NCBI RefSeq assembly: GCF_028502605.1
Contig: NC_079232.1
Coordinates: 6,200,001-6,264,000 of the forward strand
Length of the DNA: 64,000 nucleotides
Direction: 5' to 3'
Origin: Trichoderma breve
Lineage: Eukaryota; Ascomycota; Sordariomycetes; Hypocreales; Hypocreaceae
How positions within the stretch are numbered: position 1 is the first letter of the stretch; every line of letters starts with the position of its first letter. The translations under genes were made by a program, and so were the position numbers. This document shows positions 49,074 to 59,765 of the stretch, in pieces. The notes below the pieces were generated by a model. That model saw only the letters and a program-made list of their open reading frames with translations. It was not told the DNA's origin and made no database searches.

Positions 49074-50057
49074 CTACCATACAAATTGTCGTCTAAAGTC
49101 TTGAGACAAATCAAACACCTCGTCTGATGCCATTCCTCTTGCAAAAGCCGTGCCAGAAGCCAAGGCAGGCTCTACAGCCGTGGGAAGAGCTGTAGCAGCT
49201 GGAGTTGGTTCCATCGGCCGTGGTGGAAACGCCTCGGCACTAGCTCTCGAGCTCACCTCGGGCAGATTTCTCGACAACGGCTCTGGCGGGACGGGATATG
49301 TCTCGAAAGACCTCGGATCGGTGTCTTCACGGGCCGTTCCGTTTGTCTCCAAGTCGTCTGATGCCGTTGGGCGCCCGAGGACTTCGCCTGCCCAGCGCTT
49401 TACCTCGTCTGCTGTATTTAAAGGGAAGTTGTCCCAGTGGGCGATTGTGCCCGTCTTCTTGGCCTCTATTCGGCCAGCCGCGTCAGTCGTTGTTGCGGCG
49501 GCAGTCGTACTTAAAACGTCTGTCCTCTTGCTGGGCTCGTGCTTGAAAGCGTCTTGCAGGACCGTGTCATCCGACACCTGGAGGAGCTGCAGGAGCACTG
49601 CCTCGGTAACTGCAAGACGATGCTCGAGCGCCTCGATGTAACCCTTGGCAGGACCACTGATATGTGCCGTCAGATTAAAGGAGTCCGCTGATGAGATGTT
49701 GATTACTGAGCTGGCGTTGCATCTTACCGCTTGTATAGCTTGGGCCACACGCATTCCCGTTTCATATCACGGCATCGCGAACAAGTCGGTCTACAGAAGG
49801 TGGTTAATCATGATTCTCATTCTCCTTACACGGGTGAATGAATGAAAGAAACAAGACATGACATCTTGATGACCCATTGAAATGTGTTTAAGAAGCATAT
49901 GCTCACCTTTTTTCATCGCACTGCAGCGAAGATTTGATTATACATTAGTATATTCATCCCAAATCTCTCTCTCCACCAGCTTCCACAGTCTTTTTCTCAC
50001 CTTTTGCTTTCGAGATCTGCAACCATCGCAGGCTGCGCGGCCACGGACCGGAGCCAT
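49074..50057 (-). CDS. Short Zn2Cys6 protein (DNA-binding domain, no middle-homology domain)
   Basis: Assembled by hand from four exons: 50057-50001, 49920-49907 (14 nt), 49790-49728 and 49656-49074; 238 aa. It begins MAPVRGRAACDGCRSRKQK and continues CDEKRPTCSRCRDMKREC, a perfect Zn2Cys6 binuclear cluster (C-x2-C-x6-C-x6-C-x2-C-x6-C, residues 10-37). A short linker (VWPKLYKRGPAKGY) and a coiled coil (IEALEHRLAVTEAVLLQLLQ), the usual dimerisation element, follow. The remaining 150 residues are low-complexity with one WDNFPLNTADEVKRW motif and a C-terminus LSQDFRRQFVW; there is no Fungal_trans domain. Donors are GTGAGA, GTGAGC and GTAAGA, all with AG acceptors. Convergent with the zinc-cluster-less regulator (226 bp between stops), divergent from the hydrolase at 51101. 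Confidence 0.88.
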
Positions 50058-51100
50058 GTGAGAGAGTCTTCCGCAAGTGGGGCCGGATATGACGATGGGT
50101 GGGCGCGGCCTCGTAGGTGCTTCAACTCATGATCCCGCACCGGAAACGTCTGGGTCTAGGCCCTCCTGAGCCTTGTCTGCAGGGAAGCAGATGGGGGAAC
50201 TGTTGCGTTTAGGTGAAGAATGGTGAGTTGGATCGAGTGCTAGGAGTGTGGGTTTAGTAGACAATTGATTGGCAACAGGGCGGAGGAAAGAGAACCCTTC
50301 TGGGGGCGGCTAAAAGATGGGCCGATGGCTCACAGTTTCGGTTTCGGAACATTGAAGTTGCATCACCGTGACACTTTTAAGCAGTCAGTGTTAAACGGAA
50401 AGAGCAACCAGCGACTGAACTCACATGAGCGCATAGATTATGAAGAAGAAGGAAATTAAGATTTGGAACAGAAAGTCTCCTCTCCTCTATCATCCTCGGA
50501 GACGGAATTCCGTTTTCTCGCCATGTTTGAATTTTGCGTTACCGGTAAGCTGCCCGTAAAGGGCTTTCGAAGCTCGGAACAAGATCCGAACTTTGCTATG
50601 TGCTGCATGTACCTTGGTAAAGTGCATGCGTCTTCCTCTTCCGTACTGCAGATTTCACACATTATACTGACATACTTCGTGCCAGACTAACAGGCTCCCT
50701 CTTCACTCGGTATCTTCGCCTGCGTCGCCTCCATGACAACATGAAGTGCACAAGAGCGAATGACGCACTTATTTCACTACGCTATTCTAGGCCGCTAGCA
50801 GTTCCCGTACGCATTACCCCAGAGCTCGGCATCGTTGGTGGAGTGATTCAGCGGAGCGCTGCATGTGCTATTGGTACTTGTATTATTCATGCAACAGCCC
50901 CTCCAAGCAGTAAAATGTCCGAGGCATCTCGATACCTTGGTTAGAATCCTTTCTTTATATTAACTTTGATCATACTTTCTCAACGTCTCACGGCATAGTC
51001 AGCCTATATATAGGTATATTGCAGGCCATCACTTGCTCCTTAGACCTTTTCTCATTTTCAACTTGATTTCAACTTCATTATTTCTTCGTCTACTACTACA
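50058..51100. promoter_or_regulatory. Divergent promoter between Zn2Cys6 gene and hydrolase, with CGG/CCG pairs
   Basis: 1,043 bp between two divergent starts. Zinc-cluster proteins usually bind paired CGG triplets. CGG-N4-CCG occurs at 50503-50512 (CGGAATTCCG) and CGG-N8-CCG at 50575-50588. The segment 51060-51100 is the AC/CT-rich leader of the hydrolase. Confidence 0.45.
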
Positions 51101-52030
51101 ATGCCTGCTACTTCCACTCTCTTCCCCTCCACCTTTACTCCCTTTACCGTGCAGACACAATCCTCCCCCGATGTCTCCATCTCCGGTATCCGATCGTCTG
51201 ACTCATCTTCTTCCCTCCCCCCTCTTCTTCTGCTGCACGGATACCCAGAGACGCACCACATGTGGCACACTGTCGCACCTCAGCTCACGTCTCACTTCTC
51301 CCTTGTTATAATGGACATTCGCGGCTATGGCGCCTCTTCCAAGCCCGCCAACAACACTGCTCTCTACGCCAAGAGCCACATGGCTAATGATTGCATCGCC
51401 GTCATGGACGCCCTTGGCTATGCCAACCAGCCCTTTTACGTCTGTGGCCATGATCGCGGTGCCCGTATCACTCATAAGCTCCTCGTCGATCATCCAACAC
51501 GCATCCGCAAGGCCATCCTCCTCGACATATGCCCTACCTTGGCAATGTACAACTGCACACATCCCATGTTCCCAAAGGCCTACTTTCACTGGTACTTCCT
51601 AATCCAGCAGTCTCCTCTCCCCGAAACCCTCATCAACGGGGCTCCTCGCCAGGTCGTTGAGGGGTTCATGTCTGGCATGGGGTCCCAGAGTCTTTCCATG
51701 TTCCACGAGGATGCCCTGGCGGAGTACATCAAGTGTATGGAAGATGAGGACTACGTTCACGCCACTTGCCAGGACTACCGCGCCGCCGCTACACATGACC
51801 TTGACGAGCAGAAAGATGATCTCGCCAAGGGGAAGCTGATCCAGTCACCAATTCGGGTGTTGCTGGGCAAGAATGGCATTGTCAATCGCCTCTTTGACGG
51901 AAAGGAGGAGTGGACGAAAGTTACAGCCGAAGGAGTGCCCGTCGAAGTGGAAGCTGTCGACTCTGGCCATTTTATCCCAGAACAGATCCCAGATGTGGTT
52001 GTTTCCAACATTCTCGACTTCTTTCAGTAA
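51101..52030 (+). CDS. Alpha/beta hydrolase, fluoroacetate dehalogenase-like
   Basis: Single exon, 309 aa, no signal peptide. Oxyanion motif HGYPETHHMW (46-55) and RGYGASSKP (74-82). The nucleophile elbow is GHDRGAR with Asp118. In fluoroacetate dehalogenase of Rhodopseudomonas palustris (RPA1163) the key residues, from memory, are Asp110, Arg111 and Arg114 (carboxylate clamp), Asp134 and His280 (triad), and His155, Trp156 and Tyr219 (fluoride pocket). Here they align as Asp118, Arg119, Arg122, Asp142, His290, His163, Trp164 and Tyr226, a nearly constant offset of 7-10. The expected reaction is SN2 displacement of halide from a 2-haloacid via an aspartyl ester. An epoxide hydrolase or other hydrolase activity cannot be excluded. 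Divergent from the Zn2Cys6 gene. Confidence 0.88.
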   Translation: MPATSTLFPSTFTPFTVQTQSSPDVSISGIRSSDSSSSLPPLLLLHGYPETHHMWHTVAPQLTSHFSLVIMDIRGYGASSKPANNTALYAKSHMANDCIAVMDALGYANQPFYVCGHDRGARITHKLLVDHPTRIRKAILLDICPTLAMYNCTHPMFPKAYFHWYFLIQQSPLPETLINGAPRQVVEGFMSGMGSQSLSMFHEDALAEYIKCMEDEDYVHATCQDYRAAATHDLDEQKDDLAKGKLIQSPIRVLLGKNGIVNRLFDGKEEWTKVTAEGVPVEVEAVDSGHFIPEQIPDVVVSNILDFFQ

Positions 52031-52851
52031 ACACTATGTTAAAGGAGATATGCTGTCGCACGTCAGGCACGTTGTCAGGGTAAAAGCTAAATAATATCAA
52101 GATACCATGTTTTTGTTCTAATACATCTATCTCATTAGGTATATGGATTCCCGCAAAGAAGCCGTTTTCAACGGCTCTTCCCTTCTCCGTCTCCAGGAAT
52201 TAAAACTCTTCTTGGCCCTTCTTCTCCCTCAACTCAAAATGAAATTGGCAAGGTGCACAAATGTGCATTCCCAAATGCTTCGCCCGCTCCAAATGATGAC
52301 AGTTAAAAGCAATAGCAGTCAAAAAGGTGAGAAATCAAAAGAGTGTAAGAAAAAAACAACAGCAAAAACAGAAGAGGGCCAATCCGAGGGAGACGGTAGA
52401 ATTCGTAAAAGAAAAAAATGTGAAAATGAAAAAAAGGAGAAGAACCAAGAAGCTAAAAATGATGCCCTTTAGCCTATTTTCGCCTGTTCTTCCCAAAAGG
52501 CCCTGTATCCATCGTGTCCAACCTGAAAATGAAAAAAACGCCATCATACTTGACCTATGTTTTTCTTTTGTTTCCTTGTCAGCATTCAAATCGTTTGCCT
52601 CCAGCCATTGCCAAATATGCTCGCCATTCTAACGTCCCTTTCCCCTGCCTCCTCCCAATCCCATCCAAATATTCGGGCTTCTCTTTGGGTGAAAGGCCAT
52701 GACGTCACCTCACCGTTGATTAATATACATATACATTATAGCCAAAAGAGGCGACGAAAGCATTACAAAAAAATAGTGTAAAATAAAGGGGAATCTTTCA
52801 GAAAGCCACTTGTGATTCTTTGGTTTTCGTTCTTTTTTGTTATTTTTTTCT
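52031..52851. other. Intergenic between convergent genes
   Basis: The 3' flanks of the hydrolase and SEC2. A-rich on + around 52330-52460. No gene seen. Confidence 0.45.
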
Positions 52852-55140
52852 TTAATTCTCGATGACGGTAGTCGTAGACAGACGCTTGGTGGCCTCGGAT
52901 CCCGAGGTGCTAATAGCACTCAGAGTCAGGGACTGAACCGAGTAGCGGAGAGGCTTGGTGCCGTCAGTCTGGTCCGGGGGTGTGTGAGGTTCATCCGTAG
53001 AAACGCGGCGATCCAAGTCGAACTCGCTGGTGTCGTCGTCCTCAATCTCTGAGGGGGGAGCTGTGTCGAAGCTGGTGTCGGCAACAGAGGCATCTTCCTC
53101 CTTGTCTGTAGATGCATCAACGTCAGTTGACGTCTCAACGTCGGTTGGGATATCAGCCTCAGTCGGCACATCAGCTTCGGGTGGGATCTCCACATCAGCA
53201 GGAACGTGAACGTCGGTGGGAACATCAACGTTGGTTGGCATCTCAACGGGGGCGTCGATAGCCCGCTCCTGACTTGGCTGACGGCTATGAGACGCCTCCA
53301 CGTGTGTCTCCCCGTGAGAAACGGGAACGACACCACCTCCCAGGCGAGCCCAGAACATTTGCTCCCTCAGACGCACGCTCTCCTCCCAGGCTGCCTTTTC
53401 GTTCTCTTCATCGTCGGCCCTCCAGTATCCGTCCTTGACCATACGAAGGAATCCCAGGAACTGGCAGGTAGATCGAACGCGGACGGTGCAGTAACCGCAA
53501 AGAGGATATCGCTGCGCAGAATCAGCTTCGCTTGTCCGGAAGCGGTAGTTGCGCAGATACTCTGCGTCCTTGCGGCTCTCGCCACACAACGAGCAAGGAT
53601 AAAACTGCGGCTTGGGCACGGGAAGGAAACTTGGAGTCGTCGGCGGCGCTGGGATTGGCTCAACCACCAGCGAGCCATCGGCCATGGCAGTCAAGACAGT
53701 GCGGCGAGCCAGCCACGACAATCCTGGAGCGGCATCAAGACGCAGTGTGGGCTCAACATCTTCGGTCAGGGCGCGCTTGAAAAAGCGAGTATCCTTGAGT
53801 TGAGGAATCGTCGAAGGGGTCGATGTAGCGCTGGTGATGGATGCGTTTGCGTTTGCGGATGCGTTTGGAGATTGCGGTGTGCTGCTGCTGCTGCTTGGGG
53901 CGAGGTTTGAAAAGGCACCCAACGACGAGGTAGAGGCATTAGAGAGATGAGCACTAGAGGTTGAGCCGCCGAGTCCGATGAATCCGCCAATAGAGCCAGC
54001 GGATCCACGGTTTCCAGGGCGCTGGTGGGAAAGACGAGCGAGGGCGACAAAATCCTCATATCCAGCAATATCGGTGCGCAAGACAGGCTGGATAAGATGG
54101 GTAAGGCTGGTCGGAGGGGCCGGGGTATGGTGTGTTTCGGCGTGATGTCCTGGAGCAGATGCCACTGGCTTCTCCTGGAGAGACTTATCTTCTTCCTTGG
54201 CTTCGACACCGGGAGTTGATGGGGTTGTGTTGTTGTTGCTCTGGTCGTCGCGCTCCATCACCATAGTCTCGAGGACGTGCTTCAGCTCGGATAGCTGCTC
54301 CTGTTGAGACTTGAGAAGGCTCTCGGAATCCGCAAGCTGAGCCTTGAGCTGATCGTTCTTCTTCTGCAAGACGTCATGCTGGAACTGGGCGTCTTCCTTG
54401 GCAGCAATGACCATCTTGTTTGCCTCCTCAAAGAGAGCCGTTGTGAGATTCTCCAGCTCCTGCTCAATCTTACGCTTCTCTCTCTCTGTTTCTATCCGGC
54501 CTGTTGTCTCCTCGGACAGCTTCTTTTCTATTGCCTTCTTCTCCGTCAACCAGGCTTTTCGCTCGCTTTCCAACGTTGTCCTGCGGATCCAGACATCGCC
54601 GGCCATCATCTCGCGCTGAGAGGCAATCTGAGCCTCCAGCTCGCGGATGCGTCCGTGGGAATTCTCGAGCTCGTGACGAGTCGCTGATAGTGTATCATCA
54701 AGCGCGGTTTGGTGGTTGATGGCGTTGATGAGTTTTGTGCTGAGCGTAGCAACTTCGTCGCTGAGTCCGGGATGCTGAGAGTTGGTAGAAGCACCATCGC
54801 TATCGGTTTTGTTTAGGTCCGGGTGTGCGGTTGAAGGCCTGAGTCCGTTGCTAGACGAGGAGGCAGTTCGGGTTCGCGGATCGGGTAGTGTGCTCATCTC
54901 GTGGGAGGGGAAGTATGAGGCAGCTCTTGACGCGAATGAGATGATGGGCAGATTCGAAACTGACGGCGATTTGGGGGGCGGTCGAGGCCTGTATGTTGAC
55001 GATGAATCGTCACCAGTTCCCGGCACAGTTGATATTGACCGGAGGTGGCTGAGTGATCTGGCTGACGATGAGGGAAAGTGCTGAGACCAGCCGGCAACGT
55101 GGATAAAGCTGGAGATTAAGTTGTTAGTAGGATGTTCCAT
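52852..55140 (-). CDS. SEC2: Rab guanine-nucleotide exchange factor Sec2
   Basis: Single exon. The start at 55140 (MEHPTNNL) gives 762 aa; the in-frame ATG at 54897 (MSTLPDPR) would give 681 aa and is equally plausible. The defining part is a coiled coil of about 150 residues (SDEVATLSTKLINAINHQTA through QLSELKHVLETMVMERDD), the Sec2-type exchange domain that activates the exocytic Rab Sec4. A Ser/Pro-rich linker follows. Next is a conserved block with a possible zinc site (YPCSLCGESRKDAEYLRNYR, then YPLCGYCTVRVRSTCQFLGF) and FLRMVKDGYWRADDEE. The C-terminus contains a run of imperfect 6-residue repeats (DVPTDV, HVPADV, EIPPEA, DVPTEA, DIPTDV and so on) and an acidic segment. It should work on secretory vesicles in polarised hyphal growth. 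Confidence 0.87.
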   Translation of the reverse strand: MEHPTNNLISSFIHVAGWSQHFPSSSARSLSHLRSISTVPGTGDDSSSTYRPRPPPKSPSVSNLPIISFASRAASYFPSHEMSTLPDPRTRTASSSSNGLRPSTAHPDLNKTDSDGASTNSQHPGLSDEVATLSTKLINAINHQTALDDTLSATRHELENSHGRIRELEAQIASQREMMAGDVWIRRTTLESERKAWLTEKKAIEKKLSEETTGRIETEREKRKIEQELENLTTALFEEANKMVIAAKEDAQFQHDVLQKKNDQLKAQLADSESLLKSQQEQLSELKHVLETMVMERDDQSNNNTTPSTPGVEAKEEDKSLQEKPVASAPGHHAETHHTPAPPTSLTHLIQPVLRTDIAGYEDFVALARLSHQRPGNRGSAGSIGGFIGLGGSTSSAHLSNASTSSLGAFSNLAPSSSSSTPQSPNASANANASITSATSTPSTIPQLKDTRFFKRALTEDVEPTLRLDAAPGLSWLARRTVLTAMADGSLVVEPIPAPPTTPSFLPVPKPQFYPCSLCGESRKDAEYLRNYRFRTSEADSAQRYPLCGYCTVRVRSTCQFLGFLRMVKDGYWRADDEENEKAAWEESVRLREQMFWARLGGGVVPVSHGETHVEASHSRQPSQERAIDAPVEMPTNVDVPTDVHVPADVEIPPEADVPTEADIPTDVETSTDVDASTDKEEDASVADTSFDTAPPSEIEDDDTSEFDLDRRVSTDEPHTPPDQTDGTKPLRYSVQSLTLSAISTSGSEATKRLSTTTVIEN
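53104..53245 (-). repeat. 18-bp tandem repeat in SEC2 (hexapeptide repeats)
   Basis: About seven diverged 18-bp units coding for D/E-x-P-T/P-D/E-V/A-type hexapeptides in the C-terminal tail of Sec2. In-frame expansion or contraction would be tolerated. Confidence 0.7.
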
Positions 55141-58100
55141 TGCTTCGTTGCATCTCGCGAAGCTGAGACATTCGTAAAAAAAATGATCCACGGTTGAGAA
55201 AGAAAAATGATGAAGATGCGACAAGAGGTTTGAATGCGCAAGAGTGAAACAGAAGATCAAAAATCAAAAATAGGAAAATCGAAAATGGAAAAAATCAAAA
55301 AGGGCAATATTAGACTCGGAATAAACCGATGCAGGCAAAAATCATAGGGCAGGGGCGGCGGAAGAGGGAAAGAGGGACGATGCATGCATGTATGACGTAC
55401 GAATCCATAGTTGATGCTTCCTCGAAGCCGAAGGCTAAATGAGCCGAGCGTTTCCTTCCTTCTGGGCTATCTCCCTCACTCGGTATTTTCGGCGGGCGAT
55501 GCCGTCACTTTTATCGCCGTCCGCGTCTTCCGTATTCGTGTTCGGTGTGTCGCTATCGGCGGAAGAGGAAGTAGATGGAGGGTAAAAAGTCGATTTGGAT
55601 GTCCTCCTGTAGGATGGAGAAGGAAAAGTCGAGAGGAAAATGGAGAAAAAGAAGTTGAAGACCGGTAGAGGAGCTAACAAGCTAGAGTCCAGCACTGGCT
55701 TGTCGCTGGCCGCAATCGGAATAATAAAAGGTTGTAGGTTGCAAAAAGTATAATATAGTGTACGGTACAGTCGGGTATAGTGCGTAAGGATGTACTATGC
55801 AGGTATCGAAAAGAAAAAGAATCCAAAAGGAAAGGCAGAGAAGACGAAAAAGCTGAGAAATGGCGCCAAGCGTTATGTGGCGTCGCACGCGCGCAGACGG
55901 TTGTGCGGAGGCCGGTAGGAATGGGGAAAGAAAGTGAGCGAGAGGCTGATCTGATAGAGAGACCTAACAGAGAGTGACGGGAGAGCGACTGAGTCTGCGA
56001 CTGAGACTGAGACTGGCAAGAACCAGAAACCAAAAAAAAATCAAGGAACAGAGAGAGCTAAGTCGGCGTCGACGGAAGCCGGATTACGGAGTCGAGTAAT
56101 AAAGGAGGTCGGTCGGAAAAAGGAAAAAGGAAGCGCGGCACGGTAGAGACAAGATTTGGCAGCGCACAAGCCAAGGATGTGCAATAAAAAACGGGCGTGG
56201 GAAGGGTGCCGAAAAAGGGTCTAGGGCGCGTACTGTATACGAGTACGGCGCCGTCTCGTTGCTGCGGCTGGGCTTGCTCTCTCTCGAATTGGTGATGCTC
56301 GTGTCGGGCTTCTTCGTTTCTCGCAAAGAGGTTTGATATTGGCACTCGAGAAGCAGAGCAGAGAGAGGAAACGGAACTGCAAGCAAGCGTATCGTGAGGG
56401 GTGTTTGCGGGTTCAAGAGGGAGCGGGCGAATAGCCTCCCTCTGTGAGTCGTTTTGCCTTGTCCCCCCAATGGCGCCTTTTCCTTTGCGCGGGAGGCGAA
56501 AAAAGGGCCGCCAGGACTCGTTCCCTTGGTCGAGCCGCACTGGACTACCCAGTCTGCCAGTACTTAGCAGGTACTAGTCGAGTGCTAGCTCCTGTGATGG
56601 TGCCAGTCTCCAGGTGGGCAGGATACCAGAGAGCGGCAGCGCCACGCTCAAGCCTCGTTTCCGTCCAATGGAGTGGGCTTTTGACAAGGCCCGGTGGCGG
56701 AGTGTCACTCGGCAGAATTCGAGCCCCCGGTTCGATGTCGCTGCTGGTCTTGGTGATGCCGTGCCCGAAAGTGAGGAGAAGGACGACGAGAGGAGCAGGA
56801 GAGCGGCAGCTGGGATGTGGATGATGTGAGATGGAGATGGAGATGGGGAAGAGGCTTGATAATGTGATAACGTTCTAGTAGTAGGAGCCGCCAAGTATTA
56901 GTATTAGTACGGCTAGAGGACCGTTTGCCATGGTGACTACGACACGAAATGCAATGATAGGTTGACGTGCACATACATACGTCAATCGAAAGCGGCCCAG
57001 CCGATCTGGAGTTTGCCAGGTTTAGACTTCTCCTCTCCTCGGTCGACTTGGTCTGCTGGCCCGGCTGGTTCTTTTATCGCCAAGGGCAGTTCTGGCCTAG
57101 CTGGTGGGGAATCTGATGCAGCAACGCAGCTCCACGAGGCACATGGATTGCTTGGTACATCCAAGATAGCCGGGGCAAGGTGGAACAAGAGGCGAGTCAA
57201 GGGATCGCGCGTTTGGCAGCAGGGCCCCCAGCTTTTTGTTACTCGTATCAAGTATATGGCCGGGCGGTGGTTTGGATTTGACAGCTGTGTGTCTTTGGGG
57301 AATATATGCAGTATCGCTTTTCCGTGGCTGTCAGTGCTATATAGGTACCTAGTAAGTAGCATTGAAGGAGGAGTGACAAGAAGAAGGCAATGCAGTGACA
57401 ATGACAGTGACAAGGTCAGGCCAAGGGACAGGATGAAGCTGTCGAGAATCAAAAAGTACTGGCTGTAAGTAGAAGCCGGGGAGGGGAATACGGTACAGAC
57501 TTACAGTACCTATTGATGTGATGTGCTTTCGCTTAGAACTGCAGATGCGAAAGCGCAACAAGGTACCTGCAAAGTGAAGGTGCTCGGTACAATACTCGTA
57601 GGTACAATACAAAAGCACCTGTTGCTTGCGACGCTCCCCGATAACCCTAACCCGCATTAGGCAGTACTTTCCAAAAAGACCGGATGCCTTGCTGGATTCG
57701 GTAGTCGAGGCGAGAGTGTGCATACAATATCTTATCTCTGGTCTGTTCTCGTGCATCTCTTTTCTTTCTTTCTTTCTTTCTTTCTTCTTCTTCTTACCTA
57801 TTCTCCTCAGTAATTACGAATGTAGTACTTAGGTAGCTACTCCATATTGGATACTGTGTGTACTTTTCGCTGTCGAGACATTCAGTCACAAGCTGAACAA
57901 GCTGAGCACATATGACGAATGGCTGACGCTAGGGCCCGCTCCCGTATTCACGCACTAGTGCCTCGTACCGGGTACTTTAGCAGCAAGGGACGCTGCAGCT
58001 AGCGCTCCGTATCGCCGCATGTACTTTGTACCCAGCCGCTTGCGCAAGTTCTTGGCACCGGTCTCGATCATTTTCCTCTTCTTTTTTCCTTTTTTTTCCT

Positions 58101-58753
58101 TTTTTTTTTTTTCCCTTTTTTTCTTTTTTCTTTTTTTTACAATCACCTGCACACTCTTATCCTTCCCCCCTTGCAGAAACACCTTAACGGGCGGCTAAAG
58201 AGGTCAAAGCTCAAGCTTGCAAATGCCGTGCGGTAATATCGTCTGGTACCTTTATCAGCTCAGTTAGGAACTTGAACGGGGGCAATTGGATGCCTCCAGA
58301 GTTGCATGTACGAGTTATGTACTTGCTGGAACCTGCAGCCATTAAAAGGAGCATGCAGCTGCTGGATACATCACATGTACATACATGTACATATCGTACA
58401 TGCGTCCGGCTCCATAATGGCACGTCGAGCCGCTGCTCCTTACAGCGCGTACAGCGCACCCAAGCCCTGGAAAAGCGCGTCAGGTGTTCCCAGCTACAGG
58501 GGGCCCCAGGCCGACCCGCCTTCTAGTAGTCCGCCCCCGGCATCTTTTCTGTGGTCTCTGTCTCTGCCCCAGAAGCATCCATCAAATATCAGATACTACT
58601 GTACTGGTGTCAGCCGTGTTGAAGCTTCAACTACTACCAATTACCGGGCACAGTACAAGTATCCGATGGATGTGTTGTTGATGTCTTGTATACTAGACCT
58701 GCCGCAACTGCCTACTAACTAGTAATTACTAGTTCTTACTAACTTGACGTTCT
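55141..58753. other. 3.6-kb intergenic, SEC2 upstream
   Basis: No convincing gene; frames up to 174 codons overlap in antisense and lack motifs. Contains the SEC2 promoter, a (CTTT)n/(CTT)n tract at about 57763-57797, a long T-rich tract at 58082-58139, and repeated ACATGTACAT words at about 58372-58402. Confidence 0.5.
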
Positions 58754-59348
58754 TGTATGTATCACCAACTCCTTGCTTCGAACAACACATCAGACACGCA
58801 TCAACTCACCCCAACCAACAGAAAGAAGAAAAAGGGCCAATTGATCCAGAGTTCTCCATCGCTCGGTCACTCAATCAGTATCACTTAATCAGCATCGCAG
58901 CATCAGTCAACAGACGGCCCCCTCTCCCCGCGTTACTACCCAACTGCCACAGAAACAGCTATTGTCCCCGAACCAACGCATCTCACATCAATAAAGGTCC
59001 TTTTCACATTGTCCACTAACAGCAGGTGTCATTGCTCCTACAAGTACTCCGTACCTACATTCAATAGATACTCGTACAAGTTTCAGCTGTGGCTGTGCGA
59101 CTATTTGCTCGCTACCAACAAGTGCTTGAACGGAGCTTTATTAGATCCATCAAATCTGTCCCTTTCGCAGCGCCATTGATGAAGCCACTACCTGAAACCG
59201 ACGAGGATCATCAGGCACGTTGCGCGGCCCCGTCTCGTATCACGTCAGTAGCAGGTACGAGGCTCTCGTAACTCCAAAGCATGTCATCATTGGCTGTATA
59301 AGACAGGAAACGGCTTACCTTCACTTGCACGATCCTGAGCTAGCCGCA
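58754..59348 (+). repeat. Direct repeat copy A (~0.59 kb)
   Basis: Diverged direct copy of 61246-61828. Shared landmarks in the same order: ATCACCAnCTCCTTGCTT, AACAACACATCAG, GAAGAAnAAGGGCCAAT, CACTnAATCAGCATC, CCGACGAGGATCATCAGGCAC, CATGTCnTCATnTGGCTG, AACGGCTTAC and GATCCTGAGCTAGCCGCA. Both copies can be aligned to begin TG and end CA, as long terminal repeats do. No flanking target duplication is evident. It lies 3' of the orphan gene at 59766. Confidence 0.75.
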
Positions 59349-59765
59349 CTGGGCTGACCCGCCTCGAACTCGGCTTTGACGCCCCAGCAGCATCAAGTAT
59401 CAAAATGACCAATATCACAACTACAGTACAGTCGTTAATCGTCTTGAAGCGTATATGAACGAGTATAGTACGAGTATTCGATGTCTAGCTTTACATACTG
59501 TGTATACGCTCATTCCTACCGACTTCACGTCTCAAAGGCGAAGCGAGTGTCCCCAAGACTTTGAACGTGTTGCGTTCTAAACAGATGCTGTATCATTCAA
59601 TCTACGCTATTGCCTGTAGTTATGTATGTAGTACCCATCGACCACTCAGCGTTAAAGGGAGCCCATGAGTTGGTGCAAGTATCTCGCATCCTGCAGTCTT
59701 TCAACAGCGGGCAAGTCGTCGCCTTGGGTGAAAAGGTAGTCCGCTAACATGCTGTAAAAAAGCAC
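59349..59765. other. Spacer between repeat A and orphan gene
   Basis: The 3' flank of the orphan gene. No feature seen; it has no counterpart beyond repeat copy B. Confidence 0.4.

Noticed and set aside
56962..57468. 168-codon frame on + with a 156-codon frame opposite
   Set aside because: Both strands are equally open; neither has coding character or homology I recognise.
57640..57665. CCCTAACCC, telomere-like
   Set aside because: Only about one and a half units; not a telomere or a real interstitial repeat.
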